From positions 1,954,501 through 2,018,500 of the forward strand of contig NZ_CP014595.1 of NCBI RefSeq assembly GCF_001687105.1: a stretch of 64,000 nt of DNA, given 5' to 3'. The first letter of the stretch is position 1. Every line of letters begins with the position of its first letter. The position numbers and the translations under genes are program-made. The stretch comes from Salipiger sp. CCB-MM3 (lineage in GTDB: Bacteria > Pseudomonadota > Alphaproteobacteria > Rhodobacterales > Rhodobacteraceae). Of this stretch, positions 7,841 to 16,639 are shown piece by piece. The notes under the pieces were generated by a model. The model was not told where the DNA came from. It did not search any database and was given only the letters and a program-made list of their open reading frames with translations.

Positions 7841-8851
7841 TCATGCCCAGTTGCCCTTGGACATCAGCCCAAGGATCTCGAGCTGGCGCCAGTTGATGTA
7901 TTTCTCGGACCATTTGCACCAGAGGTCGGGATTGTCTCGAACGCCCTCGGCGTAGGCGATATATTCGGTCGAGCCGGCGTAGTGCTGTTTGCGGCTGAGT
8001 TCCTCTTCGGCCTTGGCGTTGAACGTGTCGAGAAACTTGGTGTGCAGCAGCAGGCCCGAGGCTTTCTCTCCGCCCCATTCGTCATAGACGAGGTTCAGGC
8101 CCCGCGGCAGCAGCATATGCGTCGAGCTGACGTAGGCGTAGCGGCGATCCCATTTGACCAACGGCACCTTATTGAGCGCGGGCGCGCGTTCGGGCCGGTC
8201 GCCGAAGAACATGCGCGCACGCGGGCCACCCTGTATCCACAGGTTGCCGAAACGCTTGTTCTTTTTCACCGAGTAGTTTCCGGCATCGAACCACGAGGCG
8301 ATCTCCAGCGGGTCCTGCCCGGCCTCATAGGGCTGCGCGTCGAGCCGCCCCTTGGGGTACATGTCCAGCAACATGGCCGAAAAGCTTTTGATCGAGGAGG
8401 CGTCGAGCCAATCGGTCAGTGCACGCAGCGGGCGCGTGTCGCAGAACGGGTAGAGGAACAGCTCGTCAGGATCGACCACCAGCACCCAATGGCCGTGGCC
8501 ATAGCGGCGCAGCAGCCAGTTGATCCAGTCCATGCCGAAGCGCGAGCGCTTGTAGCTGGTGCTTGTATGCCAGACCGAGACATCCTCTTGCGCCTTTAGG
8601 TAATCGAGCGAGCCGTCGGAACTGTCGTTGTCGACCATGATGAAATGGTTCACGCCCATCTCGCGGTAGTATTTCAGGAACCACGGCAGGCGCACGCCCT
8701 CGTTGCGGGCGGTGCAAAAGACGATGAGATCGGACGGTCGGAGGCTGCCGGTGCGGTCGGTGACGGCGGTCAGTTCACGCCGTTTGCGCAGGGCCCGGAT
8801 CAGCCAGCGTTTGCGCTGCAGCCGAAGCCTGTATGATTGCCATGCACCCAC
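7841..8851 (-). CDS. Glycosyltransferase family 2-like protein
   Basis: A 336-residue enzyme of the Glyco_tranf_2_4 type. The fold landmarks are FCTARNEGVRLPWFLKYYR (45-63), FIMVDNDSSDGS (70-81), and the nucleotide-sugar and metal-binding DPDE at 127-130. The start is GTG at 8851 with GAGGG seven bases upstream. An ATG at 8843 is out of frame and can be ignored. No membrane segment is seen. It belongs to the sulfated-glycan run: 13 bases separate it from the GT14 gene. The donor sugar and acceptor cannot be inferred. Confidence 0.82.
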   Translation of the reverse strand: MGAWQSYRLRLQRKRWLIRALRKRRELTAVTDRTGSLRPSDLIVFCTARNEGVRLPWFLKYYREMGVNHFIMVDNDSSDGSLDYLKAQEDVSVWHTSTSYKRSRFGMDWINWLLRRYGHGHWVLVVDPDELFLYPFCDTRPLRALTDWLDASSIKSFSAMLLDMYPKGRLDAQPYEAGQDPLEIASWFDAGNYSVKKNKRFGNLWIQGGPRARMFFGDRPERAPALNKVPLVKWDRRYAYVSSTHMLLPRGLNLVYDEWGGEKASGLLLHTKFLDTFNAKAEEELSRKQHYAGSTEYIAYAEGVRDNPDLWCKWSEKYINWRQLEILGLMSKGNWA

Positions 8852-8902
8852 GCGTTATCCCTCATTCGGGGCGAGGCCCCGCGGCCGGCTTGGCGCCAGC
8901 TA

Positions 8903-10102
8903 TCAAATCAGGGTTAACACGGCTTTGAAATGGGCGTCCCAGCTTGGCGGAGTGAAAGCTCCCCGCTCCTGAATCGCCTCGTCCGGTTGCGCCCGATACC
9001 CTTTGGCCATTTGCCTTATTCTTGAGGCCCAAAGATATCGGTGCGATTCGTCTGCGTAAACCGGATTGTCGCCCAGAACCTCCTGCACCACGGGCAGTGG
9101 CGCGCTGAGCACGGGCACGCCAAGCGCGGCTGCTTCGACCGGGGGAAGGCCATAGCCTTCGGCATGGCTTGGAAAGAGCAGCCCCGCGCTCTGCCGTAGC
9201 AGGGCGGCGATCTCTGCATCGCTCAGGCCGGGCAGTTCGTGAACGCGCGGGAGGCCCGCGTCGAGCGCGGCAAAGACATCCTCGTTTCTCCAGCCGCGCT
9301 GGCCGCAGATCAGCAGATGCGCGGGCGGCGCGAGGTCACGCCAGATGTCCAAAAGTAGCGCATGGTTCTTGCGCGGCTCGATGGTGCCCAGCACGACGAA
9401 ATAGGGCGCGCCGGTCCATGGCCCTTGCGGCGCCGTGCCGGGCATGGGGCGGGGCACACCCAGATGCGCGACGATGCTCTTGGGGATGCGCTGCCCCGAG
9501 AGGTGCCGCAGCATATCGCAGCGGGTCACTTCGGAATTGCAGATCACCAGATCGGCGCCTTGGCCCACACGGCGCAGGAAGGCGGCAAAGGTCTCGACAC
9601 TGCCTTCGCGCTGGAACTGCGGCCAGTCGAGTGGGATCGTGTCGTGCAGCAGCACCGCGATCCTTGCCTGAGGCAACTGCCGCAGCGCCGCGATCACCCG
9701 GTCCGAGAAATTGCTGTGCCCGGTGTTGAGATAGACGGCTCCCGCAGGCAGGTGACGCCGCAACATCGGTCCGAGACGCGCGGGCAGGGCGCGAGCACAT
9801 GCGGCGCGGCGCAGCGCCATTTCGGCGCCGGCGCGGGCCGGGTCATTTCGGCGGGCCATACGGGCCAGAAGATCAGGATCGGGCCAATCCTGTGCGTCGA
9901 GCCGCCGCTTCATCTCGGCGCAGCCGGTGCGGTCCAGCAGCAGGTAACCCAGCGAGGTTTTCACCAGCGCAAAAAGCGGAACCGGCTCCTGTAGGAGCCG
10001 GTCCAGATAGGCATATTCAACGCGGTCCACGCCGGTCATCACCCGCCCTGCGCGACTGGCGAGCCGCGTCAGATCCAGCAGGCGTGCCGGAGGGGGCGTC
10101 AC
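8903..10102 (-). CDS. Glycosyltransferase family 4 (GT-B) protein
   Basis: A retaining GT-B glycosyltransferase of about 400 residues. The C-terminal GT4 core shows VVLGTIEPRKNHALLLDIW (donor-site Arg-Lys), ICGQRGWRNED and the E-x7-E motif in SHAEGYGLPPVEAAALG. The N-terminal segment LLDLTRLASRAGRVMTGVDR is a common opening in bacterial glycan clusters. I place the start at GTG 10102, immediately after the galE stop, because the extension from an ATG at 10144 (RGTGTSTGTTITE) is low complexity and overlaps galE by 41 bases; the longer form cannot be excluded. It sits between galE and a GT2-like gene in the same operon. Confidence 0.85.
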   Translation of the reverse strand: MTPPPARLLDLTRLASRAGRVMTGVDRVEYAYLDRLLQEPVPLFALVKTSLGYLLLDRTGCAEMKRRLDAQDWPDPDLLARMARRNDPARAGAEMALRRAACARALPARLGPMLRRHLPAGAVYLNTGHSNFSDRVIAALRQLPQARIAVLLHDTIPLDWPQFQREGSVETFAAFLRRVGQGADLVICNSEVTRCDMLRHLSGQRIPKSIVAHLGVPRPMPGTAPQGPWTGAPYFVVLGTIEPRKNHALLLDIWRDLAPPAHLLICGQRGWRNEDVFAALDAGLPRVHELPGLSDAEIAALLRQSAGLLFPSHAEGYGLPPVEAAALGVPVLSAPLPVVQEVLGDNPVYADESHRYLWASRIRQMAKGYRAQPDEAIQERGAFTPPSWDAHFKAVLTLI

Positions 10103-10103
10103 C

Positions 10104-11087
10104 TCAGTGATCGTAGTGCCCGTTGAGGTGCCAGTTCCACGCATCTTCGATCATCTTTGGCATGGTCGAGCGCGCCGGTTCCCAGCCAAGCTCGGCCAGA
10201 GCACGGGTCGAGCCCGACACAAGCTTTGTGGCGTCCCCGGCGCGGCGCGGCCCTTCCGAATGCGGCACCTCGCGGTTGGTGACGGCGCGCGATGCGTCGA
10301 TCACTTCGCGCACCGAGAAACCCTTGCCGGTGCCAAGGTTGAACACCGAAGAGGGCTTGCCCGCCTCGAGCCATTTCAGCCCCAGCACATGCGCGTCCAC
10401 CAGATCCATCACATGCACATAGTCGCGGATGCAGGTGCCGTCCGGCGTGTCGTAATCGGTGCCATGGATGGTCAGCGCCGGGCGCTTGCCGTCGATCGCC
10501 TCGAGCATGACCGGGATGAGGTGCGTCTCGGGGCGGTGATGCTCGCCCACCTCGCCCTCGGGGTCGGCGCCCGCCACGTTGAAGTAGCGGAAGATCACGT
10601 GGTTCAGCCCGTCCGACGCGGCGAAATCGCGCAGGATGTTCTCCACCGCCCGCTTGGACGCGCCATAGGCGTTGAGCGGGATTTGCGGCGTCTCTTCATC
10701 GAGCACCACATTGTCATGCTCGCCATAGGTGGCGCAGGTCGAGGAGAAGACGAAGTTCTTGCAGCCCGCAGCGCAGGCGGCTTCGATCAGCGTCAGCGAG
10801 CCTTCGACATTGTTGCGCCAGTAGAGACCGGGCTGGGACATGGCTTCGCCGACCTGGCTGAGCGCGGCGAAATGCATGACCGCGATGGGCTGGTACTTGG
10901 CGAAGACCTCGTCGAGCCGCGCGCGGTCCGAGAGGCTGCCCTTCTCGAAAGGGCCGAATTTCACCGCCTGCTCCCAGCCGGTGACGAGATTATCATATGT
11001 GACAGGCGTATACCCTGCCTGTCTCAAAGCTTTACAGGCGTGCGAGCCGATATAGCCCGCGCCCCCCGTCACCAGAACATTTGCCAT
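10104..11087 (-). CDS. galE: UDP-glucose 4-epimerase
   Basis: Short-chain dehydrogenase-type epimerase, 327 residues, interconverting UDP-glucose and UDP-galactose with bound NAD. The Rossmann glycine motif is VTGGAGYIGSHA (6-17), the catalytic Ser lies in FSSTCATYG and the Tyr-x3-Lys in NAYGASKRAVE. The tail motifs GTCIRDYVHVMDL and FNLGTGKGFSVREV are diagnostic of GalE. It follows galU by 18 bases, so the pair supplies UDP-glucose and UDP-galactose to the glycosyltransferases downstream. Confidence 0.96.
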   Translation of the reverse strand: MANVLVTGGAGYIGSHACKALRQAGYTPVTYDNLVTGWEQAVKFGPFEKGSLSDRARLDEVFAKYQPIAVMHFAALSQVGEAMSQPGLYWRNNVEGSLTLIEAACAAGCKNFVFSSTCATYGEHDNVVLDEETPQIPLNAYGASKRAVENILRDFAASDGLNHVIFRYFNVAGADPEGEVGEHHRPETHLIPVMLEAIDGKRPALTIHGTDYDTPDGTCIRDYVHVMDLVDAHVLGLKWLEAGKPSSVFNLGTGKGFSVREVIDASRAVTNREVPHSEGPRRAGDATKLVSGSTRALAELGWEPARSTMPKMIEDAWNWHLNGHYDH

Positions 11088-11105
11088 CAGATGTGACTAC
11101 AGACG

Positions 11106-12002
11106 TTACTGCGCGGCTTTGCGCGAGGAAATGACCTCATGCAAATACGCCTCGAGATCGTCGCGAAGCTCGTCGCGCTCCAGACCGAAGGACACGGTGG
11201 CCTGCAGGAAGCCCGCCTTGGAGCCGCAGTCGAAACGCTGGCCGTTGAAGCGGAAGCCGTAGACGCCGTCATCTTCGCTGCCGATCTGCTTGGCGATGGC
11301 GTCGGTCAGCTGGATCTCACCGCCGGCGCCGACCTGCTTGTCTTCGAGGTTCTGTAGGATCTGCGGCGACAGGATGTAGCGGCCGATCACCGCGAGGTTC
11401 GACGGCGCGGTTCCGGCTTTCGGCTTTTCAACCATGCCTTTGACCGAGACCAACGAGCCCATGTCTTCCTGCACGTCGAGGATGCCGTAGGAGGAGGCCT
11501 TGTCGGCGGGCACTTCCATGGCCGCAACCATATTGCCGCCCACTTCCTGATAGGCTTCGACCATCTGCTGCAGGCAGGGCTTGTCGGCGGCGATCACGTC
11601 ATCGGGCAGCATGACGGCAAAGGGCTCATCGCCGATCAGGCGGCGCGCGCACCAGATCGCGTGGCCAAGGCCGAGCGCCTTGTGCTGGCGGATGTAGGCG
11701 ATCTCGCCCGAGTCCATGTTGGTGGAGCGCAGCGTTTCGAGCAGCTTGTCCTTGCCCTTGGCTTCAAGCTCGCGCTCGAGTTGCGGCGCGTGGTCGAAAT
11801 AATCCTCAAGCGCACCCTTGCCGCGCGAGGTGACAAAGATGAATTCCTTGATGCCTGCGGCGCGGGCCTCGTCGATCGCGTATTGAACCAGCGGGCGGTC
11901 AACCAGCGTCATGATTTCCTTGGGAACCGACTTGGTTGCGGGCAGGAAGCGGGTCCCCAAACCCGCCACGGGAAAGATCGCTTTTGTAACTTTGCGCGAC
12001 AT
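11106..12002 (-). CDS. galU: UTP--glucose-1-phosphate uridylyltransferase
   Basis: Makes UDP-glucose from UTP and glucose 1-phosphate, the entry point for nucleotide sugars used by this locus. The nucleotide loop is FPVAGLGTRFLPATKSVPKE, followed by QYAIDEARAAGI, and the catalytic region has MLPDDVI and FDCGSKAGFL. The 298-residue protein starts at ATG 12002 with GGAG at a proper distance; an in-frame ATG at 12047 would add 15 residues without a site. A 92-base AT-rich gap before it holds a possible internal promoter, which may give galU-galE expression independent of cysQ. Confidence 0.96.
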   Translation of the reverse strand: MSRKVTKAIFPVAGLGTRFLPATKSVPKEIMTLVDRPLVQYAIDEARAAGIKEFIFVTSRGKGALEDYFDHAPQLERELEAKGKDKLLETLRSTNMDSGEIAYIRQHKALGLGHAIWCARRLIGDEPFAVMLPDDVIAADKPCLQQMVEAYQEVGGNMVAAMEVPADKASSYGILDVQEDMGSLVSVKGMVEKPKAGTAPSNLAVIGRYILSPQILQNLEDKQVGAGGEIQLTDAIAKQIGSEDDGVYGFRFNGQRFDCGSKAGFLQATVSFGLERDELRDDLEAYLHEVISSRKAAQ

Positions 12003-12063
12003 GAATTTTGCTCCTTGGACGTGCGCTGAGCACAGAGAGGTCAGCATGAATCAATTGATAACA

Positions 12064-12092
12064 ATCATATTGTCTTGAGAGCGTAAAAGTAA
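12064..12092 (-). promoter_or_regulatory. Candidate internal promoter for galU-galE
   Basis: On the minus strand TATGAT (12069-12064) is a good -10 box, with TTACTT (12092-12087) 17 bases upstream as a weak -35. The segment is clearly more AT-rich than its surroundings and lies between the GT2 stop and the galU start. Confidence 0.4.
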
Positions 12093-12094
12093 AT

Positions 12095-13351
12095 CTACGG
12101 CCTGTGGAGCGCGAATTTGCCTACCGCGCCTCTTGCGGCTGAAACGCGGGAATTTTCGGCGCGGACGCGGGCGGAAAAGCGGTAGAATTGCAAAAGATTG
12201 GCACTGCGCAGACTGCGGCCGTAGAGCCCTCCGGTCTGCTCCCAGTATCCGGCCGGGTTGAAACGGACGCGGTGATATAGGGCGGTGTGGGAAAACCGGT
12301 AGAGCGTCACAATCTCGCCTGCTTTTGCGCGGCGCTCCGCTTGCTGCCGCAGGGCCTCGCGGCGCCATATTGGCCCGCTCAATGTGACACGCCGAGCCCC
12401 GGGGTGACCGGGATAGGGCAGGAAGGGGGAGGGGCTGTGCCCGATGGCGGGCAGAGACGCAGCAGGCCGCGCGGCGCCGTCTTGCCAGCCACGGTCGAGG
12501 CCCTTGAGCAAGCGGTGCACGTCGTCGGCATTTAGCGGGCCGCGCTGCATCAGCCGCAGGAGACGGTCCCGCTGCGCGCTGCGCTGGGCGGCCCAGACCG
12601 CGGGATGCTGTTCAACCGGGAGATGTCGGAGCAGGAAGGCATGGATCGAGGCGCCGATCTCGCTCAGATCGCGCGGCGTACGGTCGGCGTCGCGTCGGGC
12701 GCTGGCGGCATAGCCGTGGTGCACCTCGGCCAGCGGAGCGACGGCCACCCGGTGCCCGTCGGCGGCATGGCGCAGATCGAGGTCGGTCTCATCCAGATAA
12801 AATCGGAAGGCAGGGTCAAAACCGCCCATGCGCGCCAGCAGGTCGCGGCGATGGGCCATATTGGTGCCCTGCAGCTTGACCGCCCGGCCTGCGGGCAGAT
12901 CCGGAAGATGCGGGCCCGGCGTGTCGAGTAGCAAATCTTCCTCGCGCAGATCGGCGCTGATAGAGCGCCCGCGCCATTGGAAGGAAATGCCGTTGCGCCC
13001 GCGCACATAGCCTCCGGCGGCGGCGACGCTGGGGTCGGCGAAAGGGGCGCAGAGGTGGTGCAGCCAAAGCGGCTCGGGCACCGCGTCATCGTCGATGAAA
13101 GCGACGATCTCTCCCGCAGCCTGCGCGATGCCGAGGTTGCGGGCCGCGGAGATATTCGGCGCGTCGAAGGGGATGAGCTTGATATGCGGCAGGTCCGGGC
13201 GGGCCGCGACGGCGGCGGCCCCCTCGGGGCAGGCGACCACCACGACCTCAAAGGCCGGGTGATCGAGCTGCGCAACGCCGGTCAGGCAAAGATCGAGCGC
13301 CGCGGGGCGTCCACGGCTCACGATCACCACGCTGACCGGCAGGGCGGTCAT
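12095..13351 (-). CDS. Glycosyltransferase family 2 protein
   Basis: Inverting GT-A glycosyltransferase of 418 residues. VSVVIVSRGRP opens the nucleotide-binding fold, ISAARNLGIAQAAGEIVAFIDDDA places the metal-binding acidic cluster at 87-89, and the acceptor-side acidic motif is FYLDETDLDLR. The last 130 residues (after about 285) are arginine-rich and of no recognised domain. It starts 7 bases after the cysQ stop, so both are probably co-transcribed. Donor and acceptor are unknown. Confidence 0.85.
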   Translation of the reverse strand: MTALPVSVVIVSRGRPAALDLCLTGVAQLDHPAFEVVVVACPEGAAAVAARPDLPHIKLIPFDAPNISAARNLGIAQAAGEIVAFIDDDAVPEPLWLHHLCAPFADPSVAAAGGYVRGRNGISFQWRGRSISADLREEDLLLDTPGPHLPDLPAGRAVKLQGTNMAHRRDLLARMGGFDPAFRFYLDETDLDLRHAADGHRVAVAPLAEVHHGYAASARRDADRTPRDLSEIGASIHAFLLRHLPVEQHPAVWAAQRSAQRDRLLRLMQRGPLNADDVHRLLKGLDRGWQDGAARPAASLPAIGHSPSPFLPYPGHPGARRVTLSGPIWRREALRQQAERRAKAGEIVTLYRFSHTALYHRVRFNPAGYWEQTGGLYGRSLRSANLLQFYRFSARVRAENSRVSAARGAVGKFALHRP

Positions 13352-13358
13352 GCCCGGC

Positions 13359-14156
13359 TCACGCCTCTTTCAGCGCGACATCGGGCGAGTAGGCGATGAA
13401 GAACGGGTTGGCGAAACCCGGCTTGCCGTAGGACAGCGGCGTGTGATCATCAAAGCGCACAACCCGGCCGCCCGCGCCCTGCAACACGGCCTGACCCGCG
13501 GCGGTGTCCCATTCCATCGTCCGGCCAAGGCGCGGATAGATATCGGCCTCGCCGGTGGCCACGAGGCAGAACTTCAGCGACGAGCCCGCGCTCTTCATGT
13601 CGGCGGTGCTGTATTTGCTGATGTAATCGTCCGTCGCCTGATCGCGGTGCGACTTCGAGGCGACCACGAGGAGCGCCGAATTGTCCGGGTCGCTGACCTT
13701 GATCGGCTTGGTCTCGCCGGGGGTCTCTTTGTCGAAGGGACCCATTTCCTCGACCGATTTGCCGACGCTGTCGGTGTAGAACATGCGGTCGCGGGCCGGC
13801 GCGTAGACCACGCCCATGGTCGGCACGCCATTTTCCACCAGAGCGATGTTCACGGTGAAATCGCCGCGGCGGTTGACGAACTCCTTGGTGCCGTCGAGCG
13901 GATCGACGATGAGGAAGGTCATCGCATCGACCTCATGGCTGTCGGCCTGCTCTTCGGTCACCAGCGGCAGATCGGGGAAGGCCTCACGCAGGCCCGCAGA
14001 GATCAGCTCATCTGCGGCTTCGTCGGCTTCGGTGACCGGGCTGGCGTCGGACTTGGACTTAACTTCGAAATCATCGGAATTATAAATTTCCATGATCTTG
14101 TCCCCAGCCTCGAGGGCAAGGCGTCGGATCACGGCAACAAGATTCTCGTAATTCAA
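13359..14156 (-). CDS. cysQ: 3'(2'),5'-bisphosphate nucleotidase CysQ
   Basis: Magnesium-dependent inositol-monophosphatase-fold enzyme, 265 residues, that hydrolyses PAP (3'-phosphoadenosine 5'-phosphate) to AMP. The metal-binding motifs are EEQ (68-70), DPLDGT (85-90) and WDTAAGQAVLQGAGG near the C-terminus. PAP is the by-product of PAPS-dependent sulfotransferases and inhibits them. Its place at the head of the minus-strand run ending in a sulfotransferase therefore looks functional, though cysQ also serves sulfate assimilation in general. The divergent gene at 14278 leaves a 121-base promoter region. Confidence 0.93.
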   Translation of the reverse strand: MNYENLVAVIRRLALEAGDKIMEIYNSDDFEVKSKSDASPVTEADEAADELISAGLREAFPDLPLVTEEQADSHEVDAMTFLIVDPLDGTKEFVNRRGDFTVNIALVENGVPTMGVVYAPARDRMFYTDSVGKSVEEMGPFDKETPGETKPIKVSDPDNSALLVVASKSHRDQATDDYISKYSTADMKSAGSSLKFCLVATGEADIYPRLGRTMEWDTAAGQAVLQGAGGRVVRFDDHTPLSYGKPGFANPFFIAYSPDVALKEA

Positions 14157-14277
14157 GGCGGTACTCCCTTCCGCTGCGCGGATTTATTGATTTGAAGGCC
14201 TGCGACTCTTATGCTGCGCTGCGTCTAGATGGGCAAGAAGACCCGTCCTTTTCCGCCAGTACCGGAGCAGTGTTGCC

Positions 14278-15108
14278 ATGTTTCAGACCTCAAAGCCGCG
14301 CTCTCGGCTGGGATCGGCCATCTACATCAGTGAGCTGATCTACCACAATTCGGTCCGGGCGGTGCGCAAGAGCCATGGCAACGCCTTCATGGCGATCTTC
14401 ATGAATATGCTGCAGACGATCATCTTCGTTCTGGCCTTCTACTTTATGTTCCACATTCTGGGGATGCGCGGCACGGCGATCCGCGGCGACTTCATGATCT
14501 ACATCATGACGGGCGTGTTCCTCTATATGACCCACACCAAGACGCTTGGCGCGGTCGCCGGATCCGAAGGACCGGCGAGCCCGATGATGCAGCACGCGCC
14601 GATGAACACTGCGATCTCCATCGCCGCGGCCATGCTCTCGACGCTCTACATTCAGATCCTGTCGCTCTTTGCGATCCTGTTCGTCTATGACGTGGCCTTC
14701 AATCCTTTCGTCATGTCCGAGATTCACGATCCCATCGGCGCCATGGCGATGCTGCTGCTGTCGTGGTTCTCGGGGGCGGCGATCGGCATGGTGCTGCTGG
14801 CCGCCAAACCGTGGTTCCCGACGCCGGTGTCGATCATCACCACGGTCTATCAGCGCGCCAATATGATCGCCTCCGGCAAGATGTTCGTGGCCAACTCGCT
14901 GACGCCGGGGATGCTGGCGATCTTCGACTGGAACCCGCTGTTTCACACCATCGACCAGTCGCGCGGCTATGCCTTCTCCAACTACTTCCCGCGCAACTCC
15001 AGCTGGGAATACGCGCTTTGGGTGTCGATCGTGCTGATCATGATCGGTCTCATGGGCGAGTTCTACACCCGCAAGCACGCCTCGGCCTCCTGGGCGGCAC
15101 GGCGCTAG
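14278..15108 (+). CDS. ABC-2 type polysaccharide export permease
   Basis: Integral membrane protein of 276 residues with about six hydrophobic segments (for example near 38-58, 78-90, 118-140, 158-180 and 250-266), of the KpsM/RfbA-like ABC-2 family that moves capsule, O-antigen or teichoic-type chains across the inner membrane. It diverges from cysQ. No matching ATPase (KpsT) or periplasmic export protein lies in the window, so the partner must be encoded elsewhere or the permease is used with a shared ATPase. Position next to the glycan operon suggests that it exports its product, but this is inference. Confidence 0.75.
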   Translation: MFQTSKPRSRLGSAIYISELIYHNSVRAVRKSHGNAFMAIFMNMLQTIIFVLAFYFMFHILGMRGTAIRGDFMIYIMTGVFLYMTHTKTLGAVAGSEGPASPMMQHAPMNTAISIAAAMLSTLYIQILSLFAILFVYDVAFNPFVMSEIHDPIGAMAMLLLSWFSGAAIGMVLLAAKPWFPTPVSIITTVYQRANMIASGKMFVANSLTPGMLAIFDWNPLFHTIDQSRGYAFSNYFPRNSSWEYALWVSIVLIMIGLMGEFYTRKHASASWAARR

Positions 15109-15214
15109 AGCGGGGGCTGACCCAGACAGAAAGCCTGATCCGACGGAAAAACTGGACTGCATCGGCAAAGCTTCGCACTCTAAGCCCAAAGGCGCGTTTC
15201 GGGAGGAGGCACCC

Positions 15215-15817
15215 ATGCGACATCTCATCATCGCGGCAGCTTTTCTGGCGGCCACCGGGGTTTCGGCCCAGGACCTGCCGGGCTTTTACGATGTTTCGGG
15301 CGTGGCGGCGGATGATCTGCTGAATGTGCGCGCGGCGCCCGCAGCCGACGCCGAGATACTTGATACGCTCGCGCCCACGGCAACGGATGTGCAGGTCAGT
15401 GCGCTGAACGACGCGGGCACTTGGGGCCGCGTCGTGACCGGCGAGGGGGTGGGCTGGGTGTCCATGTCGTTCCTCGCCGCCGCGGCGGAGGGCACGCTTC
15501 CGCAAGTCGCCGGGCTGCGCTGTTTCGGGACCGAGCCGTTCTGGACCTATGAGGCGCGGCAAGAGGACAGCGCCACATGGCAGACCCCCGACAGCAGCGC
15601 TACATTGCTTGCTGGCCCGATCGAGACCGCCAGCGGCATGACCCGCCCGTTCTCGGTGGTGGCAGGGGCAGACGATCTGCAGGCGGTGCTGGTGGCCAGC
15701 CCCGAGGCCGAATGCAGCGACGGCATGTCCGACCGGCTTTACGGGCTTTCGGCGGTGCTGGTGATGACGGGCCGGATCACCGGCACCTATGGCGGCTGCT
15801 GCGAGCTTTTGCGCTAA
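15215..15817 (+). CDS. Exported SH3-domain protein
   Basis: A 200-residue exported protein. A signal peptide (MRHLIIAAAFLAATGVSAQ) is followed by a bacterial SH3 domain (about 25-90, with DDLLNVRAAPAADAEIL and GVGWVSMSFL), a fold that often binds cell-wall peptides. The rest (from about 100, LRCFGTEPFWTYE) resembles a COG3650-like domain with four or more cysteines that may form disulfides (Cys105, Cys171, and the CC near the end). The function is unknown. It is preceded by AGGAGG and its TAA stop overlaps the stop of the convergent alkB gene. Confidence 0.75.
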   Translation: MRHLIIAAAFLAATGVSAQDLPGFYDVSGVAADDLLNVRAAPAADAEILDTLAPTATDVQVSALNDAGTWGRVVTGEGVGWVSMSFLAAAAEGTLPQVAGLRCFGTEPFWTYEARQEDSATWQTPDSSATLLAGPIETASGMTRPFSVVAGADDLQAVLVASPEAECSDGMSDRLYGLSAVLVMTGRITGTYGGCCELLR

Positions 15818-16419
15818 GTCACCACGCGCAGCGTCAGATTGATCCGCCCGCCCTGCGGCAGCAGGCTCGACGAGCCAAAGCGGATACGGTCGACGCCGTG
15901 ATGGCGCAGCCGGGCCTCGCCGCCCATGACCACCACGTCGCCGGATTTCAGCCAGACCGACTCGGTCTTGCCGCCGCGCGTCTCATTGCCCATGCGAAAG
16001 AGCCCCTCGTCGCCAAGCGAGACCGAGACCACGGGGCAGGAGAAATCCACCTCGTCCTTGTCCTGATGCAGCCCCATACGGGCACCTTCGCCGTACCAGT
16101 TGATCAGGCAGCACTCGGGATCGCGCGCTGCGCCCGAGACCTCGCGCCAGATCGCCAGCACCTCTTCGGGAATCGGAGGCCAGTCCATGCCCTCGGGGTG
16201 GCGCGGCTCGTAGCGATAGCCGCGCCGGTCGGTGACCCAGCCGAAACGCCCCGCCGCGCTCATCCGCACCGACATTTTCTGCCCGCGCGGCGTCACCGGC
16301 TGATAGAGCGGCGCCTGCCGCAGCAACGCGCGCAGGGTTTCGACCAGCGCTTCTTGCGCAGGGCGGTCGAGAAAACCCTGAAAGAGTTTGAAGCCGCGGA
16401 TGTCGAGAGGGGACGTCAT
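15814..16419 (-). CDS. alkB: AlkB-type alpha-ketoglutarate-dependent dioxygenase
   Basis: Iron(II)/2-oxoglutarate dioxygenase that repairs alkylated bases by oxidative demethylation. The iron ligands are His118 and Asp120 in GLHQDKDE and His174 in [16 protein letters not shown] near the end carries the arginines that hold 2-oxoglutarate. [11 protein letters not shown] is a typical AlkB segment. I choose ATG 16419 (201 residues); an in-frame ATG at 16509 would add 30 residues of no family resemblance and run into the dnaK promoter region. The gene faces dnaK head to head. Confidence 0.9.
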   Translation of the reverse strand: MTSPLDIRGFKLFQGFLDRPAQEALVETLRALLRQAPLYQPVTPRGQKMSVRMSAAGRFGWVTDRRGYRYEPRHPEGMDWPPIPEEVLAIWREVSGAARDPECCLINWYGEGARMGLHQDKDEVDFSCPVVSVSLGDEGLFRMGNETRGGKTESVWLKSGDVVVMGGEARLRHHGVDRIRFGSSSLLPQGGRINLTLRVVT

Positions 16420-16496
16420 GGCCCCGTTTTGTGGCATTCCGCCACGGCGTGCAAAGAAATTCCCCCCAAATGCAGGCAAAGCCTCGCCACAGCCGC

Positions 16497-16525
16497 TTGC
16501 AGCGTTCAAACCCCCTCCTTATATA
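16497..16525 (+). promoter_or_regulatory. Candidate heat-shock (RpoH) promoter of dnaK
   Basis: CTTGCA starting at 16496 and CTTATATA at 16518-16525, with TTG and CTTATAT 18 bases apart, resemble the alphaproteobacterial sigma-32 promoter pattern (TTG, 17-18 bases, CYTATNT). It lies about 110 bases before the dnaK start. No CIRCE element (TTAGCACTC-N9-GAGTGCTAA) is seen. Confidence 0.45.
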
Positions 16526-16639
16526 CCCTTCGAACGCCGCGAGGCCCCCGCCGGACGGCTTCTGAAACAAGCGGGGCTGGATGCCGTAACGGGTCCGAAC
16601 GCCTCGCGTCATCGCCTTGAATTGGAAAGGGATCGAATC

